From Ligula intestinalis (taxonomy: Eukaryota; Platyhelminthes; Cestoda; Diphyllobothriidea; Diphyllobothriidae), in the NCBI GenBank assembly GCA_036362985.1, contig JAYGXS010000001.1:53440185-53504184 (forward strand): 64,000 nucleotides of DNA, written 5' to 3'. Shown in pieces: positions 26,226 to 37,049 of the stretch. The position numbers and the translations under genes were made by a program. A model generated the notes under the pieces. The model had not been told where the DNA came from. It saw only the letters and a program-made list of their open reading frames with translations, and did no database searches. Each line of letters starts with the position of its first letter. Positions within the stretch are counted from its first letter, which is position 1.

Positions 26226-26267
26226 TTTGGTCTGATGAAGAGTTGCTGCAAACAATTGTTTGCCAAA
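26226..26267 (+). ncRNA. Hammerhead-like motif at PLE 3' end
   Basis: Stem I is TTTGGT (26226-26231) with GCCAAA (26262-26267). CTGATGA is at 26232-26238. A minimal stem II is AG/CU around AGUUG. The usual GAA is GCA at 26248-26250. Stem III is the self-complementary AACAATTGTT (26251-26260), and the cleavage position would be U26261. Everything expected is present except the A13 to C change, which should abolish or cripple cleavage. A loopless palindromic stem III implies action as a dimer. Hammerheads in PLE terminal repeats are established; the fold here is by eye. Confidence 0.5.
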
Positions 26268-26280
26268 AACTGACTTTTCT

Positions 26281-27846
26281 CAGTTTCTAAATTCAAGCAT
26301 GCCGATGACAAAAATACATATTTGATATCAGGCGCATAGAAAGGAAGTTTATGGAAACTGTCGGAACTGATAATGCATCTATTTATGGAATATATACGAC
26401 CGTTAAACAATTCTTAATTAAATACATTCACTGGCAAGCATTCACATTGACATAGCACTTCAAACGTACGTGGGAAATCTCCGGATGCTCGAAGGAAATA
26501 CGTTCGGCGACTTTGGAGCTATGGCGCAATTGTTTGCTAAGTAATCGGTTCTAAAATCTTTCTAAGGCCTCAAAACCCCCAAAATTTGCAAGCCAACTGA
26601 AATGAGGCATATGCCGAACGATGCACCGTTTCTCTCTCGGGTCTATGTTGTTTAAGACTTAAGGCGCAGTGTTGTCCAAAGTTTGCCCATATCGGATATC
26701 AGAAAGTGACTTCTGAGTTTTTGTGTACTCTAATTGTACCGGAAGTGAGCTGGCACTTTCCTAAGATTCCTTAAAAATCGTGCTTTGCTGGCAATGACAG
26801 ATAGATGTTTGCACGTTTGTATTTTCTGATTTAGTGTCATATGCGACTGACACTGAAGGTAGAATTAAGAAATTAATCTGACTAACAGTAAGTATTTAAA
26901 CAGCCTGCATCGGAAATTTACATGTCTTATTGTGACGCAGTTGACAAATGCCCCATGCGATTCATTCTTTTTAATGTAAAATAGCGTTAACCGGCTCTTG
27001 TTCAAAACCGGAGGTTTCGGACACTATTCGCGCAATGTACTGGCGGTCTTGGTATGGCCCTGTGTGATTAGTATTCGTGATGAGGAAGATGAGTTTGGTT
27101 CTATATCCTCATTTTTGTACAATATTCGGTAAGTTTTCACGCCCACAGAAACCCTCACTCTGTTTTAATGTGTCATATTACGTTTTTTCCGTTTAAATTC
27201 GTGCTTTGATATCGGCCTGGCAGATAGGAGTCGAGGGTAAACTCCAATAAGTTTGTCTGTTTTATCGACCTTCTTCAAGTTACCTGCAGTTTAGAAACGT
27301 ACAATTTTTCGGATTCTCAATAAACAATTTATTTAGATTGCTAATGAAGAAACCCATTTAATATGGGGTTGTGCTGTAATTTATTAAAGGCAAGATATAT
27401 GACCATCGAAATCAATGCATGATCCATGAAAGGAAGGCATATTGTCAATTAATATTAGTAAGCACGTTCACGCCGACCTTAATTATGTGGGTGTTCCCCT
27501 ACCGAAGCCACAGAATAACGTGTGTATTATAGTTTATCACAGCAGCCCAGGGCCGTTTAAACGGAATCGGATAGCATATAACAAAAACCTTTCGCTTATA
27601 TCCTGCCTGATTCCTGGTTAGCGTGATTAATACATTTTGATCTCATACAACCTCTTCATAGCTAGCGTCAGATGTGAGACAAATTTTTGTAGGCCTCAGA
27701 ACTTCGATCCTCGTATTCACGAGTAAGCATACTTCTGTAGCTGTTCTTTGGTCTTGGTTTCTTAAATTTATTTTACTGATTGGTACACATTTTCATCGTG
27801 TAACTGACTACTCCATACCCATTAATACTTCTATATTCATTTTTAG
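26281..27846. other. No recognisable gene
   Basis: AT-rich DNA between the PLE and the first host gene. It may contain the promoter or earlier exons of the gene at 27847, but I cannot identify either. Confidence 0.35.
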
Positions 27847-27942
27847 CATGGAATCCGCTGAGTTGGCTAAGCAGACTAGGAGATTGTTGCTTGCGAGGAA
27901 GACCTTGTTCAAACACACCGGATTCGATGCTCTGTACAACAG
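27847..27942 (+). CDS. Unrecognised gene, exon 1
   Basis: The acceptor tatattcatttttag precedes C-ATG; the donor AG|GTCTGT is weak but in phase 2, which fits the next exon. Encodes 31 codons plus two bases. Confidence 0.5.
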
Positions 27943-30002
27943 GTCTGTTTGCTTTTTCCTTTAAAATGTCACATATTGTATCGTTTAATTTGTGCTCAAT
28001 AATATTTAACGACATAATGCTAGGCGTTCCGGCAACCCTCATACAGTTAAATTTAAAGTAGGGCTTTTGCTGCGCTATGCAGTTAACCTGATGTCTCCTT
28101 TGCTCATAGCTTTTTGCATTTCAAATGCTGTATTTGCAATCTGTTGCAGTCGTCACAATCAGCGTATGTCAACCGTACCCCGTCTTGAACTTTGTATTTT
28201 AGATATCTCCATTCTCATTACCTTCTAACTTTACGTAAGTTTCTCGACGGACAGCCAAATCCATTATTTCAGTAGGCAGTTATGTAGTATACTTGAAATA
28301 TCTATCCCCAAAGGGGATTTATCGATCTAAGGACTGTTCGATGAATGTAGATTTTTGGATACTTGCCGCTCGAATTTTTTGAACCAATTTCTTTTCCGTT
28401 ACTTGGGAACCTGCATTTTTAAGGAACGGGTTGCTGCGTAGACGTATGTCCGGGATGCTTCAGGAGCTTGTCCGACGCTGATCTGGCATACAAGGTTAGG
28501 TTTGCGAAATCCGAAGTAAACAAAAACAGCTCTTCTACTGTCACGGAGGTTAGTGGGACAAATTTCTATTGTGGTCTGTCTTCCTACTGAAAATTAACAA
28601 AAATTTAACCCCTCAGTTTCGATTAATGCACCAAACGAAAAATTTTCTTTTGTTTTGGAGCCCCGGGTTTATAATCCACGTAAGTAGCCCTAATAAGCAA
28701 GAATCAGAATTCGGTTATCTCCTATGCATTACCTCAACGTTTGAACAAATACCCTCAGTTTCCAAAATATTCTGACTGCCATGTAAAACCCCATTGCTTC
28801 CCTTTTTCGTACGCGCTGGTAGGAAAGGAGTACGAAAACGCAAGCGAAGAAGGTAGGGTAGGGAATGGTTTTGCGGGAAACGGTATTTTCCGTTGATTCA
28901 CAAGTGTGACCGATGTGCAGAATGGCTGATTTTTAATAACAGGTGTTGCGTGAGACTGTCATTTCCAATAAGGTTTTCTCCTCATATTTGGCGGTCATAT
29001 CGTCGAGCCACTTCAGATTTTATCTTAACTAAATGATTCGAAATAGGGGTCATATTTGGACATGCAGTAATTAGCCAGGTAGAAAATGCCATTTAGACTA
29101 CTTTTTACCTTACAAGCAATTTCTTAACGTAGGGCTAATAGGTACTAAACCTAGTGCATCTATCCATGTCAGAGGAGGTAAAATTGTGCGACGGGAATGC
29201 AAAATAATTGGCCATCAAAACCTCTAGCTGCTTTATGTTGGACAATTCCCTTGATTGAATTTTCTTTATCTGCCATCCGTCTTTGGTCCAATAGATGCCG
29301 TATTATGCGACATTGATCCTATGTGTCGACAAAATTAATGTCGAAATTACTTTCAAAGTGATGGGGTGATAACCTTATTTCAGGTCTTGGTCCTCTCAAA
29401 AATAAGTCTTAAGGTGGTGTGATGATTCTCGTGAGGCAAAGCCTTTCTCGGTTGAATAGTCGAAAAACCTCCACCGCACGAACTTTTCTTATCTGATGTA
29501 TTAATTAGAAAAGCATATTTTCTCCCACTAATTTCACCCTTTTCAATAACCTATGCTGCGCTAACTTGATTTGGACAATTCGAAGATTTGACCAGAGCGT
29601 CACTTTTTTTTATCCCCGTAGACATTTCGCTGCCGATTTTGCAACGGAAAAATGCGCACACGCACGCATCTATCAAAACGCCATCCGGAAACGTAGGTTT
29701 TACTCACTTCTCAGATTCGTTTGTTGCAGAAAATCACAGCGAAATCCCATGACCTCCGTTAACCCATTTGATGTTGTCAGTCCAGCCACTCCCATGTAAA
29801 GCCTCTCCTGTTCCATGGTCACTCCTTCACTTATAGTGCCGCAGCTAAAGGGAAAGGCCCACTCAACCTGATCGGAAGCAACAGTGGCAGTAGTAAAAAA
29901 GCCAGACGACAACAGAAACTGTGCAAAGAACTAAAACTTCGCCCTACCAGCGGAAAACAGTCGCGTGGCTCTTTAGACGATTTCCTTAATCTGCTCTCCT
30001 GA
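27847..30002 (+). CDS. Unrecognised small basic protein, three exons (about 108 aa)
   Basis: Built from exons 27847-27942, 29730-29795 and 29837-30002. All junctions are GT-AG and the phases match: AG|A gives Arg, AT|T gives Ile. The product starts MESAELAKQTRRLLLARK from ATG 27848 and ends SLDDFLNLLS with TGA at 30000-30002. It has a basic N-terminal helix-like segment, a Pro/Ser-rich middle (NPFDVVSPATP) and a basic segment KKARRQQKLCKELKLR, hinting at a nuclear or nucleolar protein, which is inference only. The second intron is just 41 nt. An acceptor lies one base before the ATG, so it may be a trans-splice site or there may be earlier exons. I do not recognise the family. MTHFS follows 97 nt downstream. 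Confidence 0.6.
29730..29795 (+). CDS. Unrecognised gene, exon 2
   Basis: Acceptor ttcgtttgttgcag, donor AT|GTAAAG. Encodes KSQRNPMTSVNPFDVVSPAT plus P. Without the splice the frame would stop two bases further on. Confidence 0.6.
29837..30002 (+). CDS. Unrecognised gene, last exon
   Basis: Acceptor cacttatag after a 41-nt intron. 54 codons open to TGA at 30000. The composition (Lys/Arg/Gln-rich, then acidic-hydrophobic end DDFLNLL) differs from surrounding non-coding DNA. Confidence 0.65.
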
Positions 30003-30099
30003 TGTGTAAAGAAATACATAATTTTCTTTCTATCGTCCTCTACCTTTATCTATTGCTCCCATTCTGCTGTCTGTCACTCCGATGCTTCTGCTCTCTTAG
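30003..30099 (+). promoter_or_regulatory. Intercistronic spacer and candidate spliced-leader acceptor
   Basis: 97 nt between the stop of the upstream gene and the AG at 30098-30099. The spacer is pyrimidine-rich (gcttctgctctcttag), as expected for an acceptor. The codon just before the MTHFS frame is TAG, so translation cannot enter from this DNA in frame. No AATAAA was seen in the spacer. The trans-splicing role is inferred. Confidence 0.5.
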
Positions 30100-30192
30100 G
30101 AGAAGCAGCAACTTCGACGGCATATGAAGAAGTTGTTGCGTGGCATAGAGCCGGCGATTCGTTTGTGTAAGTCATCGGAACTCCTGCAACAG
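30100..30192 (+). CDS. MTHFS: MTHFS exon 1 (as visible)
   Basis: 31 codons from GAG directly after the acceptor, ending at CAACAG|GTAAAT, phase 0. The only in-frame ATG is codon 9, which lies inside the conserved block and so is an unlikely natural start. Confidence 0.85.
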
Positions 30193-33100
30193 GTAAATAC
30201 AAGCACGCGAACTTGCTCTCCCGCTGCCTGTGGAAATTAAGCGTTGTTAACAGCGCCTTATTCTAATTTCGAACAGCTGCAGTCCTCTGAAGCCTACCAG
30301 AACTCACAGAGCCTCTGCATATATATCAGCCTGCCGGATGAACCCTGCACCGAAGCCATAATCAGATCCGCTCTGGCATCGGGTAGGCGTGTGTGTGTGC
30401 CGCGGTTGCTGCCCCCTAATGCTGCGCATGAACAGTTTCCGTTGATACGTCATCTTGGTCACATGCGGATGTATGCGATACACAGCTTGAGCGACTGGAA
30501 CGAGTGGCCGGTTAACAAGTTTGGTATTCGAGAGCCACCAATATCTCATTCAGTCCTGGATCTCGATGACGCCCTTTCCTACAGTGAGAATCTTTTATAT
30601 CAGATCTTGCGCCTTATTCAGAGTGCTTTTTTATGACTTCCAATTTTCCCCCAAGGGGCTTCTATGGATCAGCGTTTTATCCGTCTGACATTATGGACTT
30701 CTGTACGACGTTTTTAACACGTCCCAAAAGCTGGTCCCCTGCCTTAGAATGTAGCGGTGTTCTGGATTGAATAGAGTTCAATGTGTATGTTATCTGTAGT
30801 CTCGTTGGCGACCGCCGCGAAAGAGAAATTTCTCTAGGCCCCTGCGAATTGGTGCACAGCCATGAAACACGTACTTTAATGAGATCTTGTGTTTTTCAGA
30901 ACATGGACAGTGAAGCTGTCCTCGTAGCCAGTATTGACCCTAATGTATACTTTCGTCTTCCTGTTCTTGTAGACCAGTCTTGGTTAATTGTTTGCTGTCA
31001 TCTGTTAACAGATAGTGAAACTTCCCTAGTGGTGTACAGGCCACAAGCTCTTCTGCCAAATATTGTATGTTTCACTCCTTCACCTACCATGCGATCTAAT
31101 CACGGTGCCGCAAGGCCCAATGACGACACTGTGACATGGCGAGCGTGAACCGCCATTAAATAGGTTTGCTTGCCACCAACACCACTGCCTTGTGGTTAGG
31201 TTCTTGAGCCAAAGTGCTAGAGGAGACAACCTTGAACAAAGAATCCGAGCGGCCGTTAGAAACCTGCCTGTATTCAAAATTCCCAAAAAACCTTATGATG
31301 TCTCCTTACCTTACTAAAACCACTGCTACGGCGTCCGCGGGAACCGACGCGCTTCGCAACCCTTGTGCGGTAGTGCGGGTGAATAATATGCAAGCTGGAC
31401 TGCTAAACAAAAAACGGACGCTTGGTATTGGATGCTGGAATGTGCGAACATTTCTGGAACCTGGTACTCAAAGTCTGACAGCGCACAGTCTCCATGAATA
31501 TCGCGTGGATGTTTGTTGCTTGTCAGAGGTCCGGCTCCCCGACTCAGGCGCCCGAGAAATCAAAATCCCGGGGGTCGATTCTTATTTCACCTTGTATCAC
31601 AGCGGTCCGAGTGACTCATCTGGTAGACACGGTGTGGCTATTGCCCTCTCGGAAGAAGCTAACCGTGCACTACTAGCATGGGAATCAGTCAACGACCGAA
31701 TGGCCTATGTTCGACTTAACGGCCATTTTACGAACATCTCGGTCGTATCTGTGTATGCACCTACGTCGGCGGCTGAACAGCAAGAGAAAGATAATTTCTA
31801 CTCGCAGCTGCAGGAGCTAGCCGAACGACTCCCTCGTCAAGATCTGCTAATTGTTGCCGGGGACTGGAATGGCCGGACTAGGCCCGGTGACCCGACAAAC
31901 AGCCACCTTCTTGGTCGTTTTGGGCTTGGCTCTCGAACGGGCAATGGTGAGAGGATGATGCAGTTTGCCGAACAGAACCAACTGTTTGTTACCAACACAT
32001 GCTTTCAGCATCGTCGCAAACATCACTGACTTGGTATTCGAACGATGGCCGTACCGCCAGTCAGATCGATTACATTCTAGTTGGTTCACGGTTTCGCAGC
32101 TGGGTCCACGATAGCATGTCGATGCGAGATGCCGAAACTGGTATCGTCCACGGCTAGAGATGATCGGCAGAAGTATTTGTCCGAAACGGCGACTTCTATG
32201 GAGCAGTCTTCTAATGTTGGTGACACCCGAAAATTGTACCAAATCATACACCAGGTTAGTGGTAAGCCCCCGACACTCTGTGATTCTGTTTGCAATGTGA
32301 ATGGAGGATTTATTGCCGACTACTCGGCCGAGGTCGATCGCTGGCGTGAACACTTCGAGCACCTACTCAACTTTGACGAACAACCCATCACACCCTCCCT
32401 CTCCTCCACAGCGGAGTTTCAATCCTCTCCTGCCTACCCAGTGTCGTGTGACATCCCTTCCGAAAACGAAGTTACCGATGCAATGCAGAGGCTACGCAAC
32501 AACAAGGCGTACGGAGAGGACGGTATTCCTGCAGAAATCTACAAGTCCTGTGTCGGCACCCTGGCTCCTCGGCTCCATGAGGTGATTGCACAGGCGTGGC
32601 GAGAAGAGACCGTTTCCGATGACTGGGGCTCAGGTATCCTTGTACCTGTCCACAAGAAGGGAGATAAGACAAGATGCGAGAACTACCGTGGCATAAGTCT
32701 GCAAAGATCTTCGCGATTGTCCTTCTCAGGCGCTTCCAGTCTGTACGTGACTCCAGGACACGGCCCAACCAAGCAGGATTCCGAGCTGGGCGTGGATGTG
32801 CGGATCAAATATTCACACTGAGGCGCACTCTAGAATTCCGCCATAGCTACCAGCAACCGACGGCCGTTTGCTTCGTCGACTTTGCCGCCGCATTCGATTC
32901 CATCCATCGTGAGTCCCTGTGGCGAATAATGGAACTGGATGGAATGCCGACCATACTCATTGCGATGATTAAGGCCTACTATCGGTCTACCACCGCACGA
33001 GTCCTGGTCCACAACAATCTCTCTCAGTCGTTCGATATCGGGTCTGGTGTCCGACAGGGCTGCGTCCTTTCGCCCATTCTGTGTAACTACGTCATTGACT

Positions 33101-36100
33101 GGATTCTCGGCAAAGCCCTACATGAAGAGGACGGTGTTGAACTTGCACCCGGACGCCGACTTACTGATCTTGACTACGCCGATGACATTGCGCTGTTAGC
33201 CTCAAGCTTTGATGGTCTACAGTCAGTAGTGTCGCGGTTAAATGAGATCGCTATGTCGGTAGGCATGTCCATAAATTCCGGAAAGACGAAGTTGTTCTCG
33301 AGCTGCATCCCTGACCAGGAAAAGGCACCCCTGGGGATTAATGGCCATTAACTTGAAGAAGTAGACAGCTTTAAATACCTTGGGGCGAGGCTGCTACCGA
33401 ATGGGCAGAACAAGGACGACATTGTCTCCCGTATCGATGCTGCTCGCTGGGTTTTCTCAGTCCTTCGAAAGCGCCTGTGGATCCGACGTGACATCTCCAT
33501 CGCCGCGAAGATTCGTGTATACCGTGCATCCATCCGGTCAGTCCTCCTCTATGAATGTGAATGCTGGGCTGTGTACGCTGAAGATGAGCGAAGACTGGAG
33601 GTCTTTGACTACCGATGCCTGAGGACGATCCTGCGAGTTAAGTATAGCGACAGTCCGCATCCGCTGCGATCGCATCACGAGAATATCTCAAGGCATTCAA
33701 GAAAGGCGACTGAGGTGGTTTGGACACGTTCTTCGTCGTCCGCCCCACGAGCTTACCTATGCTGCCCTCGACCCGGCACCGCAGCCCACCTGGAAACGTC
33801 GAAGAGGAGGTCAACTGAAGACCTGGCTAGACACCGTCCGTCAAGACATGGAAGCAGTTCTTGGACCTTCTATCTTCGGACTCCGTAGCTGGAGAAGGGA
33901 CTGGGTGGAGCTTTCGAGATCCGCTGCCGCCACTCGCCACGCATGAAGATGTACCGTTCGTGACCTCATTGAGGCCGGCTAGATCAGGCATGATCACAGC
34001 CGTAACAAGTACAACTACAAGTAAGTGTGACGGTTTCATTCCGTCTGGCGCGTATCTTTGAACTGAAGTTATTCAACTGGTCACGTTTGAAAAAGCTCCC
34101 AAAGTTGGCTTCACGGTGGCATCGGACCTAAAGTGTGGTGCGCATTTATTCCAGGTTAGCTGCTGCAGCCAATCTATAAAACTTTGGTTAGCTGGACGTT
34201 GTCTTGTCATTTTTACATACTAAAGGGAGGGTTGGTGCTTAGCGGGCTGCTATTTGACGAAGTGGTTCAGTCCTCGCCAGGAATGGTCGCTGTTATAGCT
34301 GTATGTGTTGTTGGGGGAAGCCTAACGACACCCTTTAAAAGCTTGGTCCAAGTGTGCGTAGACAACAGCACATGTCTGAAGCCTTGCCACAAGAGCTAAA
34401 GCAGCCCTCTTTAAAGTCAACTGATGAGTGTCGGCAAAGGCGAATGGAGTGGTTTGCGACTTTCGACTGTAACCGAAAAATGTAATAGGTACTCAAACTT
34501 TTCTGAGAGGTATGCCTGCTCCATCATCTGCGGACCCAGACCGTTTTTGTGCAAGGTAATTAAAGAGGCATATGTTTGTGCCAGCAATATTCCGACTCAT
34601 TCGGCTTACATTTTTCCCCTGCAATTTGTACCTTTCGTACATTTTCACAAAGCCTGGTGATTGTATCTTAACGGAACAAGATCCGCGCGCAGCATGCGCA
34701 TAATGTGTAAGTCTGAAACCGTGAGTTCCAAACGGCAGACATAATAAACATCTTAGTTAATGCTTCTGGTTGCTGTCATTCGGATTCATCTGACCCAGGC
34801 AGGGCATGAAAATGGATTGATTTTAAGCACTCTTCTACCTCCATATAAACACAGAATGTGCATGTATAGTGTTTAGTAATATTATCAGCTCTCTTTCAGT
34901 AAAAGACCCGACTCCAGCAAACCTTCCTCTTCTGCTAGACTACTGCCAGAACTAAGGGCGGGGAGGACATTTCAATTTGTCCTCTGACTGGACTGCTTCA
35001 ACTAACAATTATCCTAAGGGATCAGACTCTTAGTATTGGTCCGAATTCATAACCCGGGTGATCTGGAAATAAATATCCCGGAAGCCAACTCATTCCTCAT
35101 CGTATACCATATTGGTCCACGCAACTAATCCGGTAGACCTGACGTGGTCATTTTTAAACAGGCGAACTATGCACCTCTTGATTGTGTACTATTAATTGAA
35201 CGGATGACTTACGTGCGAATGAAAGTTCACTTTACAGACATCTCTATCGTTTCCGTGTACACCAATCTCCGCTGCCGAACAGCGCGATAAGGAAACGCTT
35301 TACTCGCATCTGAAATGTTCCCTTGCCACGATCTGTTGATTGCTGCCCTGAAATAGGATGGCCGGACTGTAGCTGCTGCCTCCACAAACAGTCATATTAT
35401 TGATCGCTTTGGGTTTGCTTCTCGATGTGAGAATGGTGAAAGATTGCTGAACGTTGCTGATCAGAAGCGACTCTTTGTTACAAACACGCGCTTCCAGCAC
35501 CCCAGAACACATCTGCTAACCTTTAACTTAAATGCCGGTCATACGACCAGTCAAATTGATTACAAATTGCCTAAAGTCAGTTCAAGGTTCCCCAGCTGCG
35601 TTCATGATAGCAGATCGCTGTGTGTTGCTGAGCCTGCTAATGCTCATGAGTCTCATCACGTTCTCGTTCGTACACGCTTGAGAGCTTACCTCACATCCGC
35701 GCCCCAAAAGCCACGCGCTGGATGCCTCGATGTCGCCAAAATTCGGCAACCCAGCACTTTCGAGGCTCTGAGCACAGACATCTGGTCCTGTTTTATGATC
35801 CTAGCTAACAAAGGAGATAGTAGTCAATGGTTCTCACTGAAAAGTTAGGCTATGGGACAGCCGACCAGAGATGGCTCAACTGACTTGTTGAGAACATCAA
35901 GGACTGTAATTGGAATTGAAGAATGGAACAACTAAAGTTTGTTTGTTAGAAGGAACTCTAGTCGTAGAGGCCCTTTCCGACTACGTGTCCTTGTGATGCC
36001 TATGATTTTCCGCAGGCATTTAACTACTCTCGACCGGAGTACAGTGGTCAATTGTTTGGGAACACTGATTTGTTAAGCAAACACAATAATCTTATTTTTG

Positions 36101-37049
36101 AACCAAAATTGTTCCGTTTGGTTTTACGGAGCAGTGCCTTATGCTTTTGACTCTCCCTGTAAAGCCTTTTTGGCATCTTAACGAAAGCAAGAAGGTTTGC
36201 TTTCTGAAGCCAGTAGGCCCCAAATCTCGGGAGATCTTTGGGCGCTATGCTTCTGTTGTTTCTTGCCGTAACTTAAAGGTATGCTTTAGTTTGATGGATC
36301 CTTCTTGTTTTTCACAGAGGTCATCCGTCAGTGCAAATGTTATAATTTAAATAATCGGGCGTTCTCTGTCCGGAGCCCCATTAATTTCATGCATTGGCAC
36401 TGCAAATCTCATTCTGTTCTTTAAACGACAGTCTCTTCTCTCCTATAATTTATGTTCCATTCTTCCCTCTTCTTTTAAAGCATAACTTGTGCACGTTTCA
36501 GCACATCGCTGTGTAAGCCCTAAAGTTCTGCTATGTTTGCCGCCTGACAATTAGTACGGAAAAGCCGTACGTTAAGCAGGTTATGCAAAAATGAAATTAC
36601 CCCGCCCTGATAGTCAACATGCACGTGCCCACCTCTGATTGTCTTCACATTTTGAGTCAATCGAGTTAACATGGATGAGGAAAGGGAAGACACTAGACGC
36701 CGCAAAAGCTTCTCATAACAAACTTGTACACGCGCCAGTTATCCGTTCCGTGCCCCCGCCGTTATAGTTATGTTTATCACTAGTTTATATCCGTTCTTTC
36801 TCCTTTCTGCTCCCCTTAGACGTTGAAATGATGATTGTGCCTGGCTTGGCTTTCACTAAGGACGGGAAGCGTCTTGGTCGCGGTGGCGGTTACTACGATC
36901 GCTATTTGGCTGGATTGCGAGAGATGTTGGCCCAAGATGGTCGCCCACGGATGCCGTTCCTCCTTGCACTCGCCTTTAAGGAACAAATCCTCCCAGAATT
37001 ACCAACCTGTTCGCACGATTTCAAAGTTGACAAGGTCCTTTTCTCATGA
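30100..37049 (+). CDS. MTHFS: 5-formyltetrahydrofolate cyclo-ligase (MTHFS), three exons
   Basis: The ATP-dependent enzyme turns 5-formyl-THF into 5,10-methenyl-THF in one-carbon metabolism, normally in the cytosol. Exons 30100-30192, 30277-30583 and 36820-37049 join in phase (0 and 1). Domains in order: N-terminal KQQLRRHMKKLL, equivalent to the KxxLRxxxKxxL nucleotide-binding start of the family; SLCIYISLPDEPCTEAII with RRVCVPRL; then IVPGLAFTKDGKRLGRGGGY and YDRYL, the family signature; then LALAFKEQI and DFKVDKVLFS at the end. About 210 residues including a start Met, against 203 in human. No genomic start codon is in frame before the conserved KQQLR block. Either the spliced leader supplies AUG, or an upstream exon with a poor donor exists. 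The 6.2-kb last intron holds RTE insertions. Confidence 0.9.
30277..30583 (+). CDS. MTHFS: MTHFS exon 2
   Basis: Acceptor tctaatttcgaacag, donor TCCTACA|GTGAGA, phase 0 to 1. Encodes LQSSEAYQNSQSLCIYISLP through LDLDDALSY. The intron before it is 84 nt. Confidence 0.9.
31140..34030 (+). mobile_element. RTE-clade LINE with internal deletion
   Basis: The endonuclease begins LGIGCWNVRTFLEPGTQSLT (about 31420) and runs through CCLSEVRLPDSG, SVYAPTSAAEQQEKD and VAGDWNGRTRPGD to a TGA at 32027. Then come NYRGISL-type and RT motifs: PNQAGFRAGRGCADQIFTLR, DFAAAFDSIHRESLWRIMEL, GVRQGCVLSPILC and DYADDIALLAS (about 33175). The post-RT region has SFKYLGARLLPNGQ and ECWAVYAEDERRLEVFDYRC. The 3' end shows the short-repeat tail acaagtacaactacaag (about 34005). 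Inactivated by several frameshifts and stops (near 32027, 32690, 33349). The segment equivalent to HVLVRTRLRAYL of the 35-kb copy is missing. Confidence 0.9.
35000..35850 (+). mobile_element. RTE LINE endonuclease fragment
   Basis: Decayed but colinear with the 31-kb copy. One frame from 35444 reads LNVADQKRLFVTNTRFQHPR (compare FAEQNQLFVTNTCFQHRRK), then QIDYKLPKVSSRF, then HESHHVLVRTRLRAYLTSAP. It ends near 35850. It retains the stretch the 31-kb copy has lost. Confidence 0.75.
36820..37049 (+). CDS. MTHFS: MTHFS exon 3 (C-terminal, with signature)
   Basis: Acceptor tctgctccccttag; the split codon A|AC gives Asn. Carries VPGLAF, GRGGGYYDRYL and ALAFKEQI and ends DKVLFS-TGA. GRGGGYYD with Gly where human has Lys is common in the family. 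Confidence 0.95.

Larger units (their letters stand above)
24556..26280 (+). mobile_element. Penelope-like element, RT plus GIY-YIG, 5'-truncated
   Basis: The best preserved PLE in the window. The RT begins at FIRLPKIHKQGLPLRPI (about 24590), has SLDISSLFTNVPVAET, GVAMGSPLGPFLANVFMGKI and the catalytic YVDD (about 25098). The linker YRTNF-type region (TWTGQYTNFHSFIPL) precedes a GIY-YIG endonuclease with YSFTCSCGAGYIGRTTRRLE (about 25710) and ends at LSLPWP (about 26030). Disruptions: frameshifts near 25110, 25195 and 25935 and a stop at 25406. The 3' flank carries a hammerhead-like motif. PLEs copy themselves by target-primed reverse transcription using RT and GIY-YIG nuclease; this copy cannot. 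Confidence 0.9.
30584..36819 (+). other. MTHFS last intron (6.2 kb) filled with LINE relics
   Basis: Holds an RTE LINE (31140-34030) and an RTE endonuclease fragment (35000-35850), both in the sense orientation. The rest, including 34031-34999 and 35851-36819, shows short ORFs without motif. Confidence 0.7.

Noticed and set aside
30783..31148. 121-codon ORF in the last MTHFS intron
   Set aside because: No family motif and no in-phase splice sites joining it to MTHFS exons 2 and 3, which already join cleanly.
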